Shown one piece after another: positions 16,836-27,792 of a stretch of 64,000 nt of DNA. The notes beneath the pieces were generated by a model. That model was given only the letters and a program-made list of their open reading frames with translations, did not search any database and was not told the DNA's origin. The DNA is from WVYX01 sp039592335 (GTDB taxonomy: Bacteria > Gemmatimonadota > Gemmatimonadetes > Gemmatimonadales > GWC2-71-9), in assembly GCA_039592335.1 (NCBI GenBank), contig JBDHBX010000001.1:186001-250000 (forward strand). The letters are read 5' to 3'. Both the position numbers and the translations under genes were made by a program. Within the stretch, counting starts at the first letter, position 1, and the number at the start of each line of letters is the position of its first letter.

Positions 16836-16911
16836 CGTCCCACATCGAGACGCCACCCACACAACTGAATCCCTCCCGGAGGGCCTTCCGTAGTGGGAGA
16901 TGGAGAGATCC

Positions 16912-17301
16912 ATGCCCACACGCCGGCAGGGACGCGACCCGCGGTACACCCGCACGTTCGGCGGACCACCCAACTCCGGGCGGCGCTACGTCGAGAACGG
17001 CAAGGTCCGCATTCAGTGGACCGAGGAGGGGAAGCGCCGCAGTCGCACCGTCGGCCCGAACAGTGCCGAGACGAGACGCCGCGCCGACGCGGAGCTCGAG
17101 GAGATTCTGGGACTCATGCCGACTGACACCAAGCAGGACGAAGGCGCCGCCCCATCGATCCAGGAGGCGTTGCGCCAGCTGGTCCTCGCCATCCTGGAGG
17201 CAGCCGACCGGCTGATCGACCGGCTGCGCGGGGCGATGCACGCGGACGAGCCGAAAGAGGAGCCCGCCGAGGACGCTGCGGAAGACGACGCCGAGGAGTG
17301 A
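16912..17301 (+). CDS. Hypothetical basic-to-acidic small protein
   Basis: A 129-residue protein. The N-terminal half is very basic and aromatic (RRYVENGKVRIQW and GKRRSRTV), somewhat like a small DNA-binding or arm-type domain. The middle is a hydrophobic helix (SIQEALRQLVLAILEAADRL) and the C-terminus is strongly acidic. I do not recognise a family. The Met at 16912 is preferred over 16900 because GGAGAGA sits at correct spacing. A hairpin terminator follows the stop. Confidence 0.65.
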   Translation: MPTRRQGRDPRYTRTFGGPPNSGRRYVENGKVRIQWTEEGKRRSRTVGPNSAETRRRADAELEEILGLMPTDTKQDEGAAPSIQEALRQLVLAILEAADRLIDRLRGAMHADEPKEEPAEDAAEDDAEE

Positions 17302-17311
17302 CGTCGTGAAA

Positions 17312-17343
17312 ATGCCCCGCAGGGAGCCATCCCCGCGGGGCAT
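17312..17343. terminator. Hairpin terminator between convergent genes
   Basis: ATGCCCCGC (17312-17320) pairs perfectly with GCGGGGCAT (17335-17343) over a 14-nt loop. It lies between the small hypothetical gene and the convergent isocitrate dehydrogenase gene. Confidence 0.65.
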
Positions 17344-17370
17344 CTGTGTGCCGCGTACGTGCAGCCGGGA

Positions 17371-18714
<1,344 letters not shown>

Positions 18715-18835
18715 CTGGAGTTCTCCTCACCTTCCCGACACTTCACTTCCCTGTTGCGGCGCTCCGGAGGGTAGAGCAGGAGCACCGGTTGCGTCCGGTG
18801 AACAATACCCAGGAAGCCCGTGCTCCGGCCACAAG

Positions 18836-18863
18836 AAGGGCGACGCCTTGCGGCGTCGCCCTT
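18836..18863 (-). terminator. Hairpin terminator of the 18887-22063 kinase gene
   Basis: A perfect 12-bp stem (AAGGGCGACGCC with its complement) has a TTGC loop, 23 bp after the kinase stop on the minus strand. A short T-rich tail (TCTTGT) follows. Confidence 0.75.
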
Positions 18864-18886
18864 GGTCCGATCACGGAAGCGCCCTG

Positions 18887-21800
18887 CTAGTCGGTCACGC
18901 GCGGCTCGCCCGCCAGGCGGGCCATGCGCTCCTGGACGTCGCGCACCTGGGGCTGCAGCTCCGGATCGGCGTCGCGCCACAGGTCTACGAACCGATCGTA
19001 GTAGAGCAGCGCCCGCTCGACGTCGCCGAGCTGCTCGTACAGCTCGCCGAGCCGCCGCATCACCAACCAGACGTTGACGTTGTCCTGGCCGGCGCGGAAC
19101 AGCACGGGCGTGGTGAGATACCGCTCGTAATACGCGACGGCGGAGTCCAGCATCCCCGCGGCGTCGAACGCCCGCCCCAGCTCCACCAGGCCACACAACT
19201 GGCATTGCGGCACCACCTCCCGCACCAGCCGGAACTCGTCGATCGCGTCCTCGGGGCGGCGTTCCGCCAGCGCGACCGCGCCACGCGCGCCGTGCCACTG
19301 GGCCCGTTCGCCCGCCCGCTGCCGCACCACCTCGCTCGCCTCCTCCTCATAGCGGGCGATCAACTCCCGCGCTCGAGCCGGGCGTCCGGCCTCCGCATAG
19401 AGGCCCGCGAACTCGAGATACTGGCGCTGCTCGATGGGAAGCGCTTCGATCGCCGGGTTCGCCAGCGCCTGATCCACGGCCGCCGCGGCAGCAGCCGTAT
19501 CGCCCAGGTACCTGAGGTGCGCCACCGCCTCGATCGTCCGCTCGAACACCTCCCACGGTTGGGGGATGTACCCGAGCTCCTCCTCGGCCTGCACCGTGTA
19601 CGCCTCGGACAACAGGCGACGCCCTTCGCGCAGCCTCCCCTGTACCAGGGCGTAGTTGGCGAGCTCAACGCCCGTCACCATCTCGAGGAGCGCATTGCCC
19701 CGTTGTGCTGCGCGCAGGCCCGTCATGTGCGGCTCGGCCGCCTCATAGTCGAATCGCGCGCTTTCGAAGGCGGCGCGGTAGCGCGGCGTCTCGGGGTGGT
19801 CCGGATACTCTTCCTCGAACTTCCCCAGGATCACCGCCGCCGTATCGAGCCGGCCCAGACCGTACAGCGTGCTGATCGAGTTGGTGAACGTCACCGCCGG
19901 CGCGCCGCCCAACTCGATGGACCGCAGGTAGAGGTCGGTGGCCTCCTCCTCGCGGCCCAGGGCCCCGAGGTTCACGGCGAGGTTGTTCAGCGCGATCCGA
20001 TCGGTGGGGTACTTCTCGAGCAGGCTGCGGTAGGCGTCGTTGGCGGCCTGCTGGTCCTCGGCCACGTACGTGTGGTACGCCGCCTCGGCGAGGTACCGCT
20101 CCCGCTCCGTGAGCCGGTCCCGCAGCTCGTAGGCCTTGGTGAACGCCTCCTCCGCCCGCGGGACGTCGCGCTCCTGATTGCGCAGGATGACCGCGAGCTT
20201 GCGATACGCCATCGCGAAGGTGCTGTCGTCCGCCAGCGCCTCCTCCAGCAATCCGATGGCGCGGTCGTAGTCACCCTGATTGTTGGCACCGTCGGCCTGG
20301 GCGTACTTGCGCAGCGCCTCGTTGGACCGGGTGGTGACCCTGTCGAGCGGGGCGTCGGCCCGAATCGTGCGCAGCGACTCCCCGATCCGCGCGCGCAGGC
20401 TCGCCGAGAGGTCGTCTACCGCGCCAATGATCTCGCCCGCCTCCGATGCCGACTCGCGACCCGCCCAAAGCACCTCGCCGCTGCTCGCAGCGGTGAGCCG
20501 GCTGGACACCACGTAGCCGTCCCCGACCTGAAGCACGTCTCCGGTAACGACCCCCTTGAGTCCCTCGCGCTCGGCGACCTCCGCGGCCAGATCCCCCGTG
20601 AGGGGCGCGTCGGGATCTCGCTGCATGCGCTCGAGCACTTGGCCCACCTGGCCGCGGTCCATCACGGTGACCGTGGGCGACTGCGTGAGGTCGATGCGGA
20701 ACAGCTCGGTGACGGTCGCTCCCAGCGTCGAGTCGGTGGTGCGGTTCTCGAACTCCGCCAGCACGATGCGCTCCTGCTCTTCCATCACCCCGGCCGCGAC
20801 CAGGGTGCCCACTGGCCCGATGCCCAGTAGCCGCATCGCCATGTACACACCCACGGCGCCGGTGAGCACCATGAGCGCCACGCCCCCCCCGGCGAGCGTA
20901 TTGCGCCAGGTGAGGAGCGCCTCGATCCCGCCTGGCGCAGGCGTCACCGTGCTACGCCCGATGCGCCACGCGGCGCGGCGCCGCTCCGCGCGGCCGGTGA
21001 GCATGACCACGGGAAGCGCAACCACGAGCAGAGCCACGGTCACGGGGAAGACCCAATCCGGCAACCCCATCCGTACCATGAGGAGGTAGACGAGCGCCAG
21101 CAGCACAACCGCGCCCACCGCGAACAGCCCCATCACTCGCGCCGGATGGCTGCGGCGCAGCATCACCTCGGCGCTGATGGTCGGCATGGCTCCGAGGGTC
21201 GCCGCGGTAACCGGCCCACTCGGCGTGGCCGCAGCATCGAGCTGGGCGCGTAGCTCCTCCGCGCTCTGCCACCGGTCGGCTGCCTTCTTCTCGAGGCACT
21301 GCATCACGACGGCCGCCACCGGCTCGGGCACCGCCGGGCGGAAGTGGGTGACAGGAGCCGGGGTCTCGGTGACGTGTGCGGCCAGGACCATCTGTGAGGT
21401 GGTGCCCTCGAACGGAGGCCGCCCGGTGAGCATCTCATACGTCAGCGCCCCTACGGCGTAGATGTCGGCCCGGTGATCCACGTTGGGATCGGCCGCCGCC
21501 TGCTCCGGCGCCATGTACGCCGGCGTGCCCACCGCCATGCCGGCGCTCGTGAACTCATGACTCGCGGCAGCCGCACTCACGGCCTTGGCCACACCGAAGT
21601 CGGCCACCATGGCGTGACCCTCGGACAGCAGCACGTTGTCCGGTTTGATGTCGCGGTGCACGATCCCCAGTTTGTGCGCCTTGGCCAGCGCATCCGCCAC
21701 GTCCCGCGCCAGCCGGACGGCCTCGCCGACGGGCAGCTCACCCTCACGGGCCAGCTTCTGCCGCAGCGACTCTCCCTCGATGAACGGCATGACGAAGTAG

Positions 21801-22063
21801 AGGAAGCCACCCGCCTCGCCTGAGTCGTACACCGGCAGGATGTGGGGGTGGGTCAGCTTCGCCGCGATCCGGATCTCGCGCAGAAACCGCTCGCTCCCCA
21901 GCGTCGCGGCCAGCTCGGGCCGCAGGACCTTGAGCGCGACGTCGCGGTCGTGCCGCACGTCGTGCGCCAGATACACGGTGGCCATGCCACCACTGCCGAG
22001 CTCGCGCTCGATCTCGTAGTGGCCTGCCAGGGCGGACTTGATGCGCTCGAGCTGCTCGGACAC
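18887..22063 (-). CDS. PknB-type kinase with membrane segments and long TPR region
   Basis: A 1058-residue signalling protein. The kinase domain (about residues 16-280) is intact: GSGGMATV, Lys45, HRD at 136-138, DFG at 155-157 and GTPAYMAPEQ. Three or four hydrophobic segments follow (about 313-335, 342-362, 397-425). The next part (about 440-570) resembles the regulatory domain seen after such kinases (IVLAEFENRTTDSTLG and VVTGDVLQVGDGYVV). The remaining 450 residues are tetratricopeptide-like helical repeats. This architecture is common in Gemmatimonadota and Acidobacteriota. The C-terminal part is likely extracytoplasmic and could sense a partner protein; no ligand can be named. Confidence 0.9.
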   Translation of the reverse strand: MSEQLERIKSALAGHYEIERELGSGGMATVYLAHDVRHDRDVALKVLRPELAATLGSERFLREIRIAAKLTHPHILPVYDSGEAGGFLYFVMPFIEGESLRQKLAREGELPVGEAVRLARDVADALAKAHKLGIVHRDIKPDNVLLSEGHAMVADFGVAKAVSAAAASHEFTSAGMAVGTPAYMAPEQAAADPNVDHRADIYAVGALTYEMLTGRPPFEGTTSQMVLAAHVTETPAPVTHFRPAVPEPVAAVVMQCLEKKAADRWQSAEELRAQLDAAATPSGPVTAATLGAMPTISAEVMLRRSHPARVMGLFAVGAVVLLALVYLLMVRMGLPDWVFPVTVALLVVALPVVMLTGRAERRRAAWRIGRSTVTPAPGGIEALLTWRNTLAGGGVALMVLTGAVGVYMAMRLLGIGPVGTLVAAGVMEEQERIVLAEFENRTTDSTLGATVTELFRIDLTQSPTVTVMDRGQVGQVLERMQRDPDAPLTGDLAAEVAEREGLKGVVTGDVLQVGDGYVVSSRLTAASSGEVLWAGRESASEAGEIIGAVDDLSASLRARIGESLRTIRADAPLDRVTTRSNEALRKYAQADGANNQGDYDRAIGLLEEALADDSTFAMAYRKLAVILRNQERDVPRAEEAFTKAYELRDRLTERERYLAEAAYHTYVAEDQQAANDAYRSLLEKYPTDRIALNNLAVNLGALGREEEATDLYLRSIELGGAPAVTFTNSISTLYGLGRLDTAAVILGKFEEEYPDHPETPRYRAAFESARFDYEAAEPHMTGLRAAQRGNALLEMVTGVELANYALVQGRLREGRRLLSEAYTVQAEEELGYIPQPWEVFERTIEAVAHLRYLGDTAAAAAAVDQALANPAIEALPIEQRQYLEFAGLYAEAGRPARARELIARYEEEASEVVRQRAGERAQWHGARGAVALAERRPEDAIDEFRLVREVVPQCQLCGLVELGRAFDAAGMLDSAVAYYERYLTTPVLFRAGQDNVNVWLVMRRLGELYEQLGDVERALLYYDRFVDLWRDADPELQPQVRDVQERMARLAGEPRVTD

Positions 22064-22153
22064 CAGAAAAACTCCGGGTTGTCGAAGGTGTCCAGGTAGG
22101 ATACGGACGCTGGAGAATACCCGCTAGGCTGGCGAGCGATCCCCCGGGCGCGC

Positions 22154-22918
22154 CTACGACCCCCGCTCGAGCGTCCGCAGCGAGAACACCTGTTCGGGGA
22201 TGTCGATGTCGAACTCGAGCTCGAGAAACCGCAGGCTGGTGCGGGTGTCGGCCTGGAGCGCGTTGTCCAGGTCCATCTGGAACGGGTACCAGCGTCCCTC
22301 GATCTGCCGCACGTCGCTGAGCACCGCCGTCTTGAGGAGCTTGCCGCTGCGTGCGAAGCGCTCCTCCTTGAGCGGCACCCAGCGCTCCGCATCCACCCAG
22401 ATGCGGCGCTGCGGGTACGCCAACCCGCGCCGCTTGCCGGTGAGATACAGGACGTAGGTGGGGCGCCCATCGAGCGGCTCCTCACGCTCGATTACCGCGT
22501 CGTAGTCGTTCTCCATGCTGGGGTTGTCGCTGGCGTCCCCGTACGAGAAGTCGCTCCCCATGAGCCCCTGTTCCAGCATGCGGCCCTGGATGCGGACGCT
22601 GCGCGCGGCGCGCGGCAGGTAGATCCACATCTTGTCGTCCACCCGCAGGAAGCGGCTGCCCGCGTCGCGCGGCGGCGACGTGAACTCCAGGAACGACCGC
22701 TCCTCCCCCTCGGCCCACGACTCGAACTCCAGGTCGCGCACGTCCCCCTCGCGGTAGGTGATGCTCATGATCGCGCGTGAATGCACCGTGCGGATGGTCA
22801 TGTTGTCGTCCACCCGCTGGAGGATCTGTTCGGCGGTGATCTGTGCACGGGCCGATCCGGCGGCAAGGGCGACGAGCGCCACGCCGAGCGCCGTGGCACG
22901 CCAGGTCCGAATCGTCAT
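22154..22918 (-). CDS. Outer-membrane lipoprotein-sorting protein (LolA-like)
   Basis: A 254-residue exported protein with a signal peptide cut near residue 25 (ARAQ). The body matches the lipoprotein-sorting/LolA-like fold found beside Lol-type ABC systems: ITAEQILQRVDDN at the start, then RSFLEFTSPPRDAGSRFL, KMWIYLPRAARSVR and a late QRRIWVDAERWVPLKEE. It probably binds an acyl chain in the periplasm. The ATG overlaps the upstream permease stop (ATGA). It is the last gene of a four-gene ABC operon, so it likely receives the cargo the transporter extracts. Confidence 0.85.
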   Translation of the reverse strand: MTIRTWRATALGVALVALAAGSARAQITAEQILQRVDDNMTIRTVHSRAIMSITYREGDVRDLEFESWAEGEERSFLEFTSPPRDAGSRFLRVDDKMWIYLPRAARSVRIQGRMLEQGLMGSDFSYGDASDNPSMENDYDAVIEREEPLDGRPTYVLYLTGKRRGLAYPQRRIWVDAERWVPLKEERFARSGKLLKTAVLSDVRQIEGRWYPFQMDLDNALQADTRTSLRFLELEFDIDIPEQVFSLRTLERGS

Positions 22919-24165
22919 GCCCGCAACGCCTCGGCCGGCGTCAAACGCGCGGCGCGCCACGCCGGGTAGAGTGCCGCGATCACCGCCGCGACCATCCCGA
23001 TCGCCGCCGCGGCGATCACGAACCGCAGCTGCCAGTCGGGATAGAAGATGCCCTGGAACGGGATGTCGATTGCCTCCATGGCGGTGCTCACGTCGATCCC
23101 CGTGCGCTCCAGCCAGAGCGCGAACCCCGTGCCCAGTGCCCCTCCCGCGATGGCACCCATAATCCCGATCACGAGCCCCTCCGTCAGCACCAGCGCCACG
23201 ATGTCGCTGCGCCGCATGCCCAGCGCCGCCTGCATGCCGAACTCCTGCGTGCGCTCCATGACACTCATCAACATCGTGTTGACGATGATGAGGGCCGCCA
23301 TGAGCAGCATGATGAAGAGCATGATGCCGAACGCGACCTCGGCCACCTGCATCATGCTCGCCAACATGCCTTGCTCCCTCCACGAGCGGACCTCCACTCC
23401 GCCGGGAACCATCGGGTCCAGCTCCGCCTGCAGGTCCCGGGCGAGCGCGGGTGCCGCCTCGGGGTCTTCCATGAACACGAGAATCTCCGTGCTGCCGCCC
23501 AGCAGGTCGACCAGCTCCTGTGCCTGATCCAGCGGCGCGATCAGGATCGTGTTGTCGAGCTGCGCCATGCCGGAGACAGCAATACCCGTCACCACCACGC
23601 TCAGCCCGCCCAGCGACCGGTACGCGGTCTGCCCCAACAGCACGACCGTGTCGCCCACACTCACCCGCAGCTTCTCGGCGAAGCGCCTCCCCACCAGGAT
23701 CTCGGCCGAGCCGGACTGGGGAAGCCGCCCTTCGCTCACCATCGCCGCCGGATCCAGGTACCCCTCCTCCCGCTCGAGGTCCAAACCCAATAACAGCCCG
23801 CCCCGGTTCGAGCCGGCACCATCCACCAGCACCGGGGCTTTGATCCTGGGGAGGACCTGCTCCACGCCGGCGTGCGCCCGCACCGCAGCCACGAGCTCCT
23901 CCACCCGTGGCAGGTTGAAGTACACGGGCATGAAACGTTCGCGGGCCGAGTACCCGTCGCGGCGGATCTGCACGTGTCCGGATTCAATGCGCGCGTACGT
24001 GTCGAGGAAGTCACCCATGATTCCCACGACGTGAGCGGGACCATAGGTCAGCGCCGCCACGGCGACCATCACGGCGGTCACTGTGAGCAGCGTGCGGCGC
24101 ACTTGGCGCCGCGTGTTGCGCCACGCCAGGCGCAGCAGGGGGATGCGCCGTCTAACCCTAGGCAT
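22915..24165 (-). CDS. ABC transporter permease, MacB/FtsX-LolCE type (second of pair)
   Basis: A 416-residue permease with one N-terminal helix (about 25-45), a large periplasmic MacB_PCD-like domain (about 50-265) and three C-terminal helices forming the FtsX domain (about 275-405), ending in the PAWRAARLTPAEALRA motif typical of the family. It overlaps the start of the preceding permease's 3' end by 8 bp. With the other permease and the ATPase it forms a mechanotransmission-type ABC transporter, most likely moving lipoproteins or lipids toward the outer membrane. Confidence 0.9.
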   Translation of the reverse strand: MPRVRRRIPLLRLAWRNTRRQVRRTLLTVTAVMVAVAALTYGPAHVVGIMGDFLDTYARIESGHVQIRRDGYSARERFMPVYFNLPRVEELVAAVRAHAGVEQVLPRIKAPVLVDGAGSNRGGLLLGLDLEREEGYLDPAAMVSEGRLPQSGSAEILVGRRFAEKLRVSVGDTVVLLGQTAYRSLGGLSVVVTGIAVSGMAQLDNTILIAPLDQAQELVDLLGGSTEILVFMEDPEAAPALARDLQAELDPMVPGGVEVRSWREQGMLASMMQVAEVAFGIMLFIMLLMAALIIVNTMLMSVMERTQEFGMQAALGMRRSDIVALVLTEGLVIGIMGAIAGGALGTGFALWLERTGIDVSTAMEAIDIPFQGIFYPDWQLRFVIAAAAIGMVAAVIAALYPAWRAARLTPAEALRA

Positions 24166-25429
24166 GGCGCAACGCCTCCACCGGTGGCTTGCGACTCGCT
24201 CGCGCGGCGGGATAGAGGGACGCCACCGCCGCAGCTACCCCGGTCGCCAGCCACACGACTACCAGCACGCCGGGCTCGAGCGCCGCATACATGCGGTCCT
24301 TCACCGGATAACCGATGTCCATGTCGCCGTACAGGGCGGCGATGTTGATTCCCTCCGACGCGAGGTAGGCGATGAGCACCAGCGCGAGTAACGAGCCGAC
24401 CGCGCCGCCCAATAGTCCTGCCAAGGCACCCTCAGTGAGAAACAGCTTGCGCACGCCCCCCCCGCGCAATCCCATGGCCATGAGCATGCCGATCTCGCGG
24501 GTGCGCTCGAACGCCGCCATGAGGACCGTATTGGTGACGCCAACCAGCGCCAGCAACACGAAGATGCTGAGGAGCACCACGCTCCCCAGGCGCTTCATAG
24601 CGGCGAAGGCGATGAAGTCGGCTTCGGCCTCGCGCCAACCCTTCACCTCATAGCCGAGCCGTTCGACCGTCTCTGCCAGCGTGCGGAGGGTGGTCGCCTC
24701 CCGGGCCCCCAGCGAAAACCGTACGGCCACCTCGGTCGCCTCCTCACGGAGGTCGAGCATGTAGCGGGCCGATTCCAGCGAAACGAGAAAGGTGTTGCGG
24801 TCGATCACGGGATTTCCCGTCCCGACGATTCCCACGATGGGCAGGTCGAGCGCCTCGTACGCGCCGTCCCGCGTCTTGGTGAGCACCGTGAGCCAGTCTC
24901 CCGCGCCCACGCCGAACAGCTGCGCCAGACCGGAGCCGAGCAGCATGCCTTCCTCGCCGGGCCGCAGGAACTCCCCGGCCACGACGGCCTGCGGGATGCG
25001 GAACACGTCGGTGTCGCTGCCGGTGACCTCGATACCAGTGCCGAGGCACGCCACTTGGTCCACGCCGTCGGACAGACTCGCCTGGAACACGAGTCGCGGC
25101 GTGGTAGCTGCCACACCCGAAACCTGCCGCACCGCAACCTGCAGTGCCTCCAAGTCCGTCAGCGTGTAATCGAGGGGCAGCTCTTCACGGTTCTCGAAGT
25201 AGCCCACGGCGTAGAGCTTCGCGTGGGCCGTCTGGTAGTTGATCAGGTTGTCGTACGACTGCCGCTCGACTCCGATCGTCACGGCGATGCTCAGCTGGAG
25301 CAGCAGCACGGCCAGCGAGACGGTGACCGCCGTGATCCAGGTGCGCCGACGGTTGCGTCGCAGGTTGCGCCACGCGAGCCGCAAGGTGGCGAGCCACCCA
25401 ATCCGGCCCGGGAGCGTCTCAGGTGTCAT
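24158..25429 (-). CDS. ABC transporter permease, MacB/FtsX-LolCE type (first of pair)
   Basis: A 423-residue permease with the same layout as its downstream neighbour: one N-terminal helix, a periplasmic domain and a three-helix FtsX domain, ending YPAARASRKPPVEALRHA. The ATG at 25429 overlaps the ATPase gene by 11 bp. The two permeases differ enough to act as a heterodimer, as LolC and LolE do. Confidence 0.9.
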   Translation of the reverse strand: MTPETLPGRIGWLATLRLAWRNLRRNRRRTWITAVTVSLAVLLLQLSIAVTIGVERQSYDNLINYQTAHAKLYAVGYFENREELPLDYTLTDLEALQVAVRQVSGVAATTPRLVFQASLSDGVDQVACLGTGIEVTGSDTDVFRIPQAVVAGEFLRPGEEGMLLGSGLAQLFGVGAGDWLTVLTKTRDGAYEALDLPIVGIVGTGNPVIDRNTFLVSLESARYMLDLREEATEVAVRFSLGAREATTLRTLAETVERLGYEVKGWREAEADFIAFAAMKRLGSVVLLSIFVLLALVGVTNTVLMAAFERTREIGMLMAMGLRGGGVRKLFLTEGALAGLLGGAVGSLLALVLIAYLASEGINIAALYGDMDIGYPVKDRMYAALEPGVLVVVWLATGVAAAVASLYPAARASRKPPVEALRHA

Positions 25430-26129
25430 GACGCACCCCACCCTGCTGTTCGTCCGACGCCACCTCGCCGTCCTGCAACCGCACCAACCGCGTGGCATGG
25501 CGCATCACCAGCGGGTCGTGTGTGGAGAACACGAACGTCGTGCCGCGGCTCTCGTTCATCTGCTGCATCAGCCGCATGATCTCGAGCGCCGTCCCGCTGT
25601 CGATGTTGGCCGTCGGCTCGTCGGCCAGCACCAGCGTCGGACCCTTCACCAACGCCCGGGCGATGGCCACGCGCTGCTGTTGCCCGCCACTCAACTCGGT
25701 GGGGCGCCGCTCGGACAGGCCATCCAGCCCGACCTCGCTCAGCAGCTCGTCCACCCGCCTGCGGCGCTCGCCCCGGTCCGCGACACCCTGGAGCTGTAGC
25801 GGGAACTCGACATTCTCCCGCACCGTGAGCACCGGGATGAGGTTAAAGGTCTGGAACACGAAGCCCAGGTGCGTGTTGCGGAAGTCGGCGAGGGTTCTGG
25901 GAGAGAGTCCTTCGGTCGTGCGCTCGCCGATCCGCACTGTCCCGGCGCTCGGCGTGTCGAGGGCACCCAGCAGGTTCAGCAGCGTTGTCTTGCCCGAGCC
26001 CGACGGCCCGGCGATGGAGAGAAACGCACCGCTTTCGATGTCCAGGCTCACGCCGCGTACGGCGTGCACCTCGACGTCCCCGGTGCGATAGATCTTCTTC
26101 ACGTTTTCCAGCCTGGCAGCAACCGTCAT
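25419..26129 (-). CDS. ABC transporter ATP-binding protein, LolD/MacB type
   Basis: A 236-residue ATPase with Walker A GPSGSGKTT (about residues 40-48), Q-loop FQTFNLIP, signature LSGGQQQRVAIARAL and Walker B LVLADEPTAN followed by the H-loop STHD. The FNLIPVLTVRENVEFPL segment is typical of the LolD/MacB/FtsE group. It is the first gene of the operon 26129 to 22154 and energises the two downstream permeases. Confidence 0.93.
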   Translation of the reverse strand: MTVAARLENVKKIYRTGDVEVHAVRGVSLDIESGAFLSIAGPSGSGKTTLLNLLGALDTPSAGTVRIGERTTEGLSPRTLADFRNTHLGFVFQTFNLIPVLTVRENVEFPLQLQGVADRGERRRRVDELLSEVGLDGLSERRPTELSGGQQQRVAIARALVKGPTLVLADEPTANIDSGTALEIMRLMQQMNESRGTTFVFSTHDPLVMRHATRLVRLQDGEVASDEQQGGVRHDT

Positions 26130-26188
26130 CGTGTTCGCTCCTGTTCCCTACCGACCTCGCGCTGCCGCTTGTACCCCGCGAGTGCGGA

Positions 26189-27709
26189 TCACTCGAGAGG
26201 TCCCACCGCCGCCTCCACCGCCTGCAGGATCTCGCACGACTCCACCACCTCGGCCATACGGGTGTGGTCGGGCGACAAGGGCCGATCCTCGCCTAGGTGT
26301 TCCACGTGACGGCGCACCACCTCGCGCGCGGCGGCGACCCCCTTCCCGGTGGCGTGTCCCCGCAGATCCAGCGCCTGGGCGGCCGCGATGAACTCGATCC
26401 CTAGCACGCCGCACGCGTTCTGCAGGATCTGTTCGTTCTTGATCGCGGTGTTCATCCCCATGCTCACAAAATCTTCCTGATCGGCTGCGGCAGGGATGGA
26501 CTGGTTGGCGGCCGGCGCCGAGAGCATGCGCTGCTCCACAATCAGCGTCCCGGCGGTGTACTGGCTCAGCATGAGGCCGCTGTAGAGTCCCGGGTGCTCG
26601 GTGAGGAACGGCGGCAGCCCCGCCGAGAGGGCCGGATTGAGCAACCGGTTGAGGCGCCGCTCGGAGAGCACCGAGACCATGGTGACGGCGGTGCCCACCA
26701 GTTCCATCGGGAGCGACACCGGCGTGCCCTGGAAGTTGGCGCCCGTCAATACGAGATCCTCGTCAGCGAAGAAGATCGGGTTGTCCCCCACGCCGTTGAG
26801 CTCGATCTCGACCTGGCTCCGCGCGTACGCGGCCGCGTCGTGCGCCGCACCGATGACCTGCGGTGTGCTGCGCATCGAGTAGGCGTCCTGCACCCGCTTG
26901 TGCCCCGACGCGAGCGTGTCGCTCCCCTCGATGCACCGCATGATGGCCCTCGCGCTGCGTACCGCTCCAGCGAACCCGCGCGCCTCGTGCAGCCGCACAT
27001 CGTAGGGCTTCATGTTGGCGTTGAGGGCCTCCAGCGTCATCGCCGCCGCGATCTCCGCCTGCTTGAGCCACCGATTGGCGTCGTACAGGTGGAGCGCGTT
27101 CATCCCGTTCAGCACGTTGGAGCCGTTGATGATGCCCAGGCCGTCGCGCGCCTGGAGCACCTCCGGCTCGAGCCCCGCACGCTTCAACGCCTCGTCCCCG
27201 GGCAGCAGCTCGCCGTCATACCAGGCCTGGCCTTCACCCATCACCACGAGCGCGATCTGCGACATGGGAGCCAGGTCGCCGCTCGCGCCGACCGAGCCCT
27301 TCTGGCACACGTACGGCGTCACGCCCCGGTTCAGCATCTCTACCAGCAGGCGCGTCACCTCGAGGCGTAGGCCGGAGCGTCCCTTGGCATGCACGTTGAC
27401 GCGTGTCAAGATGGCGGCCCGCACGTACTCCGCGGGTGCCGGGTCCCCGATACCGGCCGCGTGATTGTAGATCAGATACCGCTGGAAGTCCTTGACCTCG
27501 TCTTCGCTCAAGGCGGTCTCGGAGAACTCGCCGATCCCGGTATTGATGCCGTACATGACCTCGCCCGCCTCGAGCTTGCGCTCCAGCATCGTGCGGCAGT
27601 CCCGGATGCGCCGTTCGGCCTCAGGTACCAGCTCGACACGCGCGCCACCCCGCGCCGTCTGCACGACCTGCTCGATCGTCAACCCCGACCCATCCAGCAT
27701 CAGCGTCAT
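26189..27709 (-). CDS. hutH: Histidine ammonia-lyase (MIO-type aromatic amino acid lyase)
   Basis: A 506-residue enzyme that would deaminate L-histidine to urocanate. The MIO cofactor triad Ala-Ser-Gly is at 142-144 (GASGDLAP). The specificity position carries a histidine (NHAAGIG, His83), as in histidine-specific members. One deviation is visible: the usual QEDHVSM block is QEDFVSM. No hutU, hutI or hutG is nearby; the neighbours are NAD synthesis genes. HutH is the best call, but another MIO-enzyme activity cannot be ruled out. Confidence 0.85.
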   Translation of the reverse strand: MTLMLDGSGLTIEQVVQTARGGARVELVPEAERRIRDCRTMLERKLEAGEVMYGINTGIGEFSETALSEDEVKDFQRYLIYNHAAGIGDPAPAEYVRAAILTRVNVHAKGRSGLRLEVTRLLVEMLNRGVTPYVCQKGSVGASGDLAPMSQIALVVMGEGQAWYDGELLPGDEALKRAGLEPEVLQARDGLGIINGSNVLNGMNALHLYDANRWLKQAEIAAAMTLEALNANMKPYDVRLHEARGFAGAVRSARAIMRCIEGSDTLASGHKRVQDAYSMRSTPQVIGAAHDAAAYARSQVEIELNGVGDNPIFFADEDLVLTGANFQGTPVSLPMELVGTAVTMVSVLSERRLNRLLNPALSAGLPPFLTEHPGLYSGLMLSQYTAGTLIVEQRMLSAPAANQSIPAAADQEDFVSMGMNTAIKNEQILQNACGVLGIEFIAAAQALDLRGHATGKGVAAAREVVRRHVEHLGEDRPLSPDHTRMAEVVESCEILQAVEAAVGPLE

Positions 27710-27792
27710 GTGACCTCGGAAGGGAAAACTGCCGCTGGAAAGTTAGCCGCGTGGCACCGGAGATGAGGAACCCCAGCGTCCGGGCAGGCTCG

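Noticed and set aside
23720..26129. Possible macrolide-export (MacAB) identification of the 22154-26129 ABC operon
   Set aside because: The operon has two permeases and a LolA-like protein and no MacA adaptor, so a Lol-type lipid or lipoprotein role fits better.
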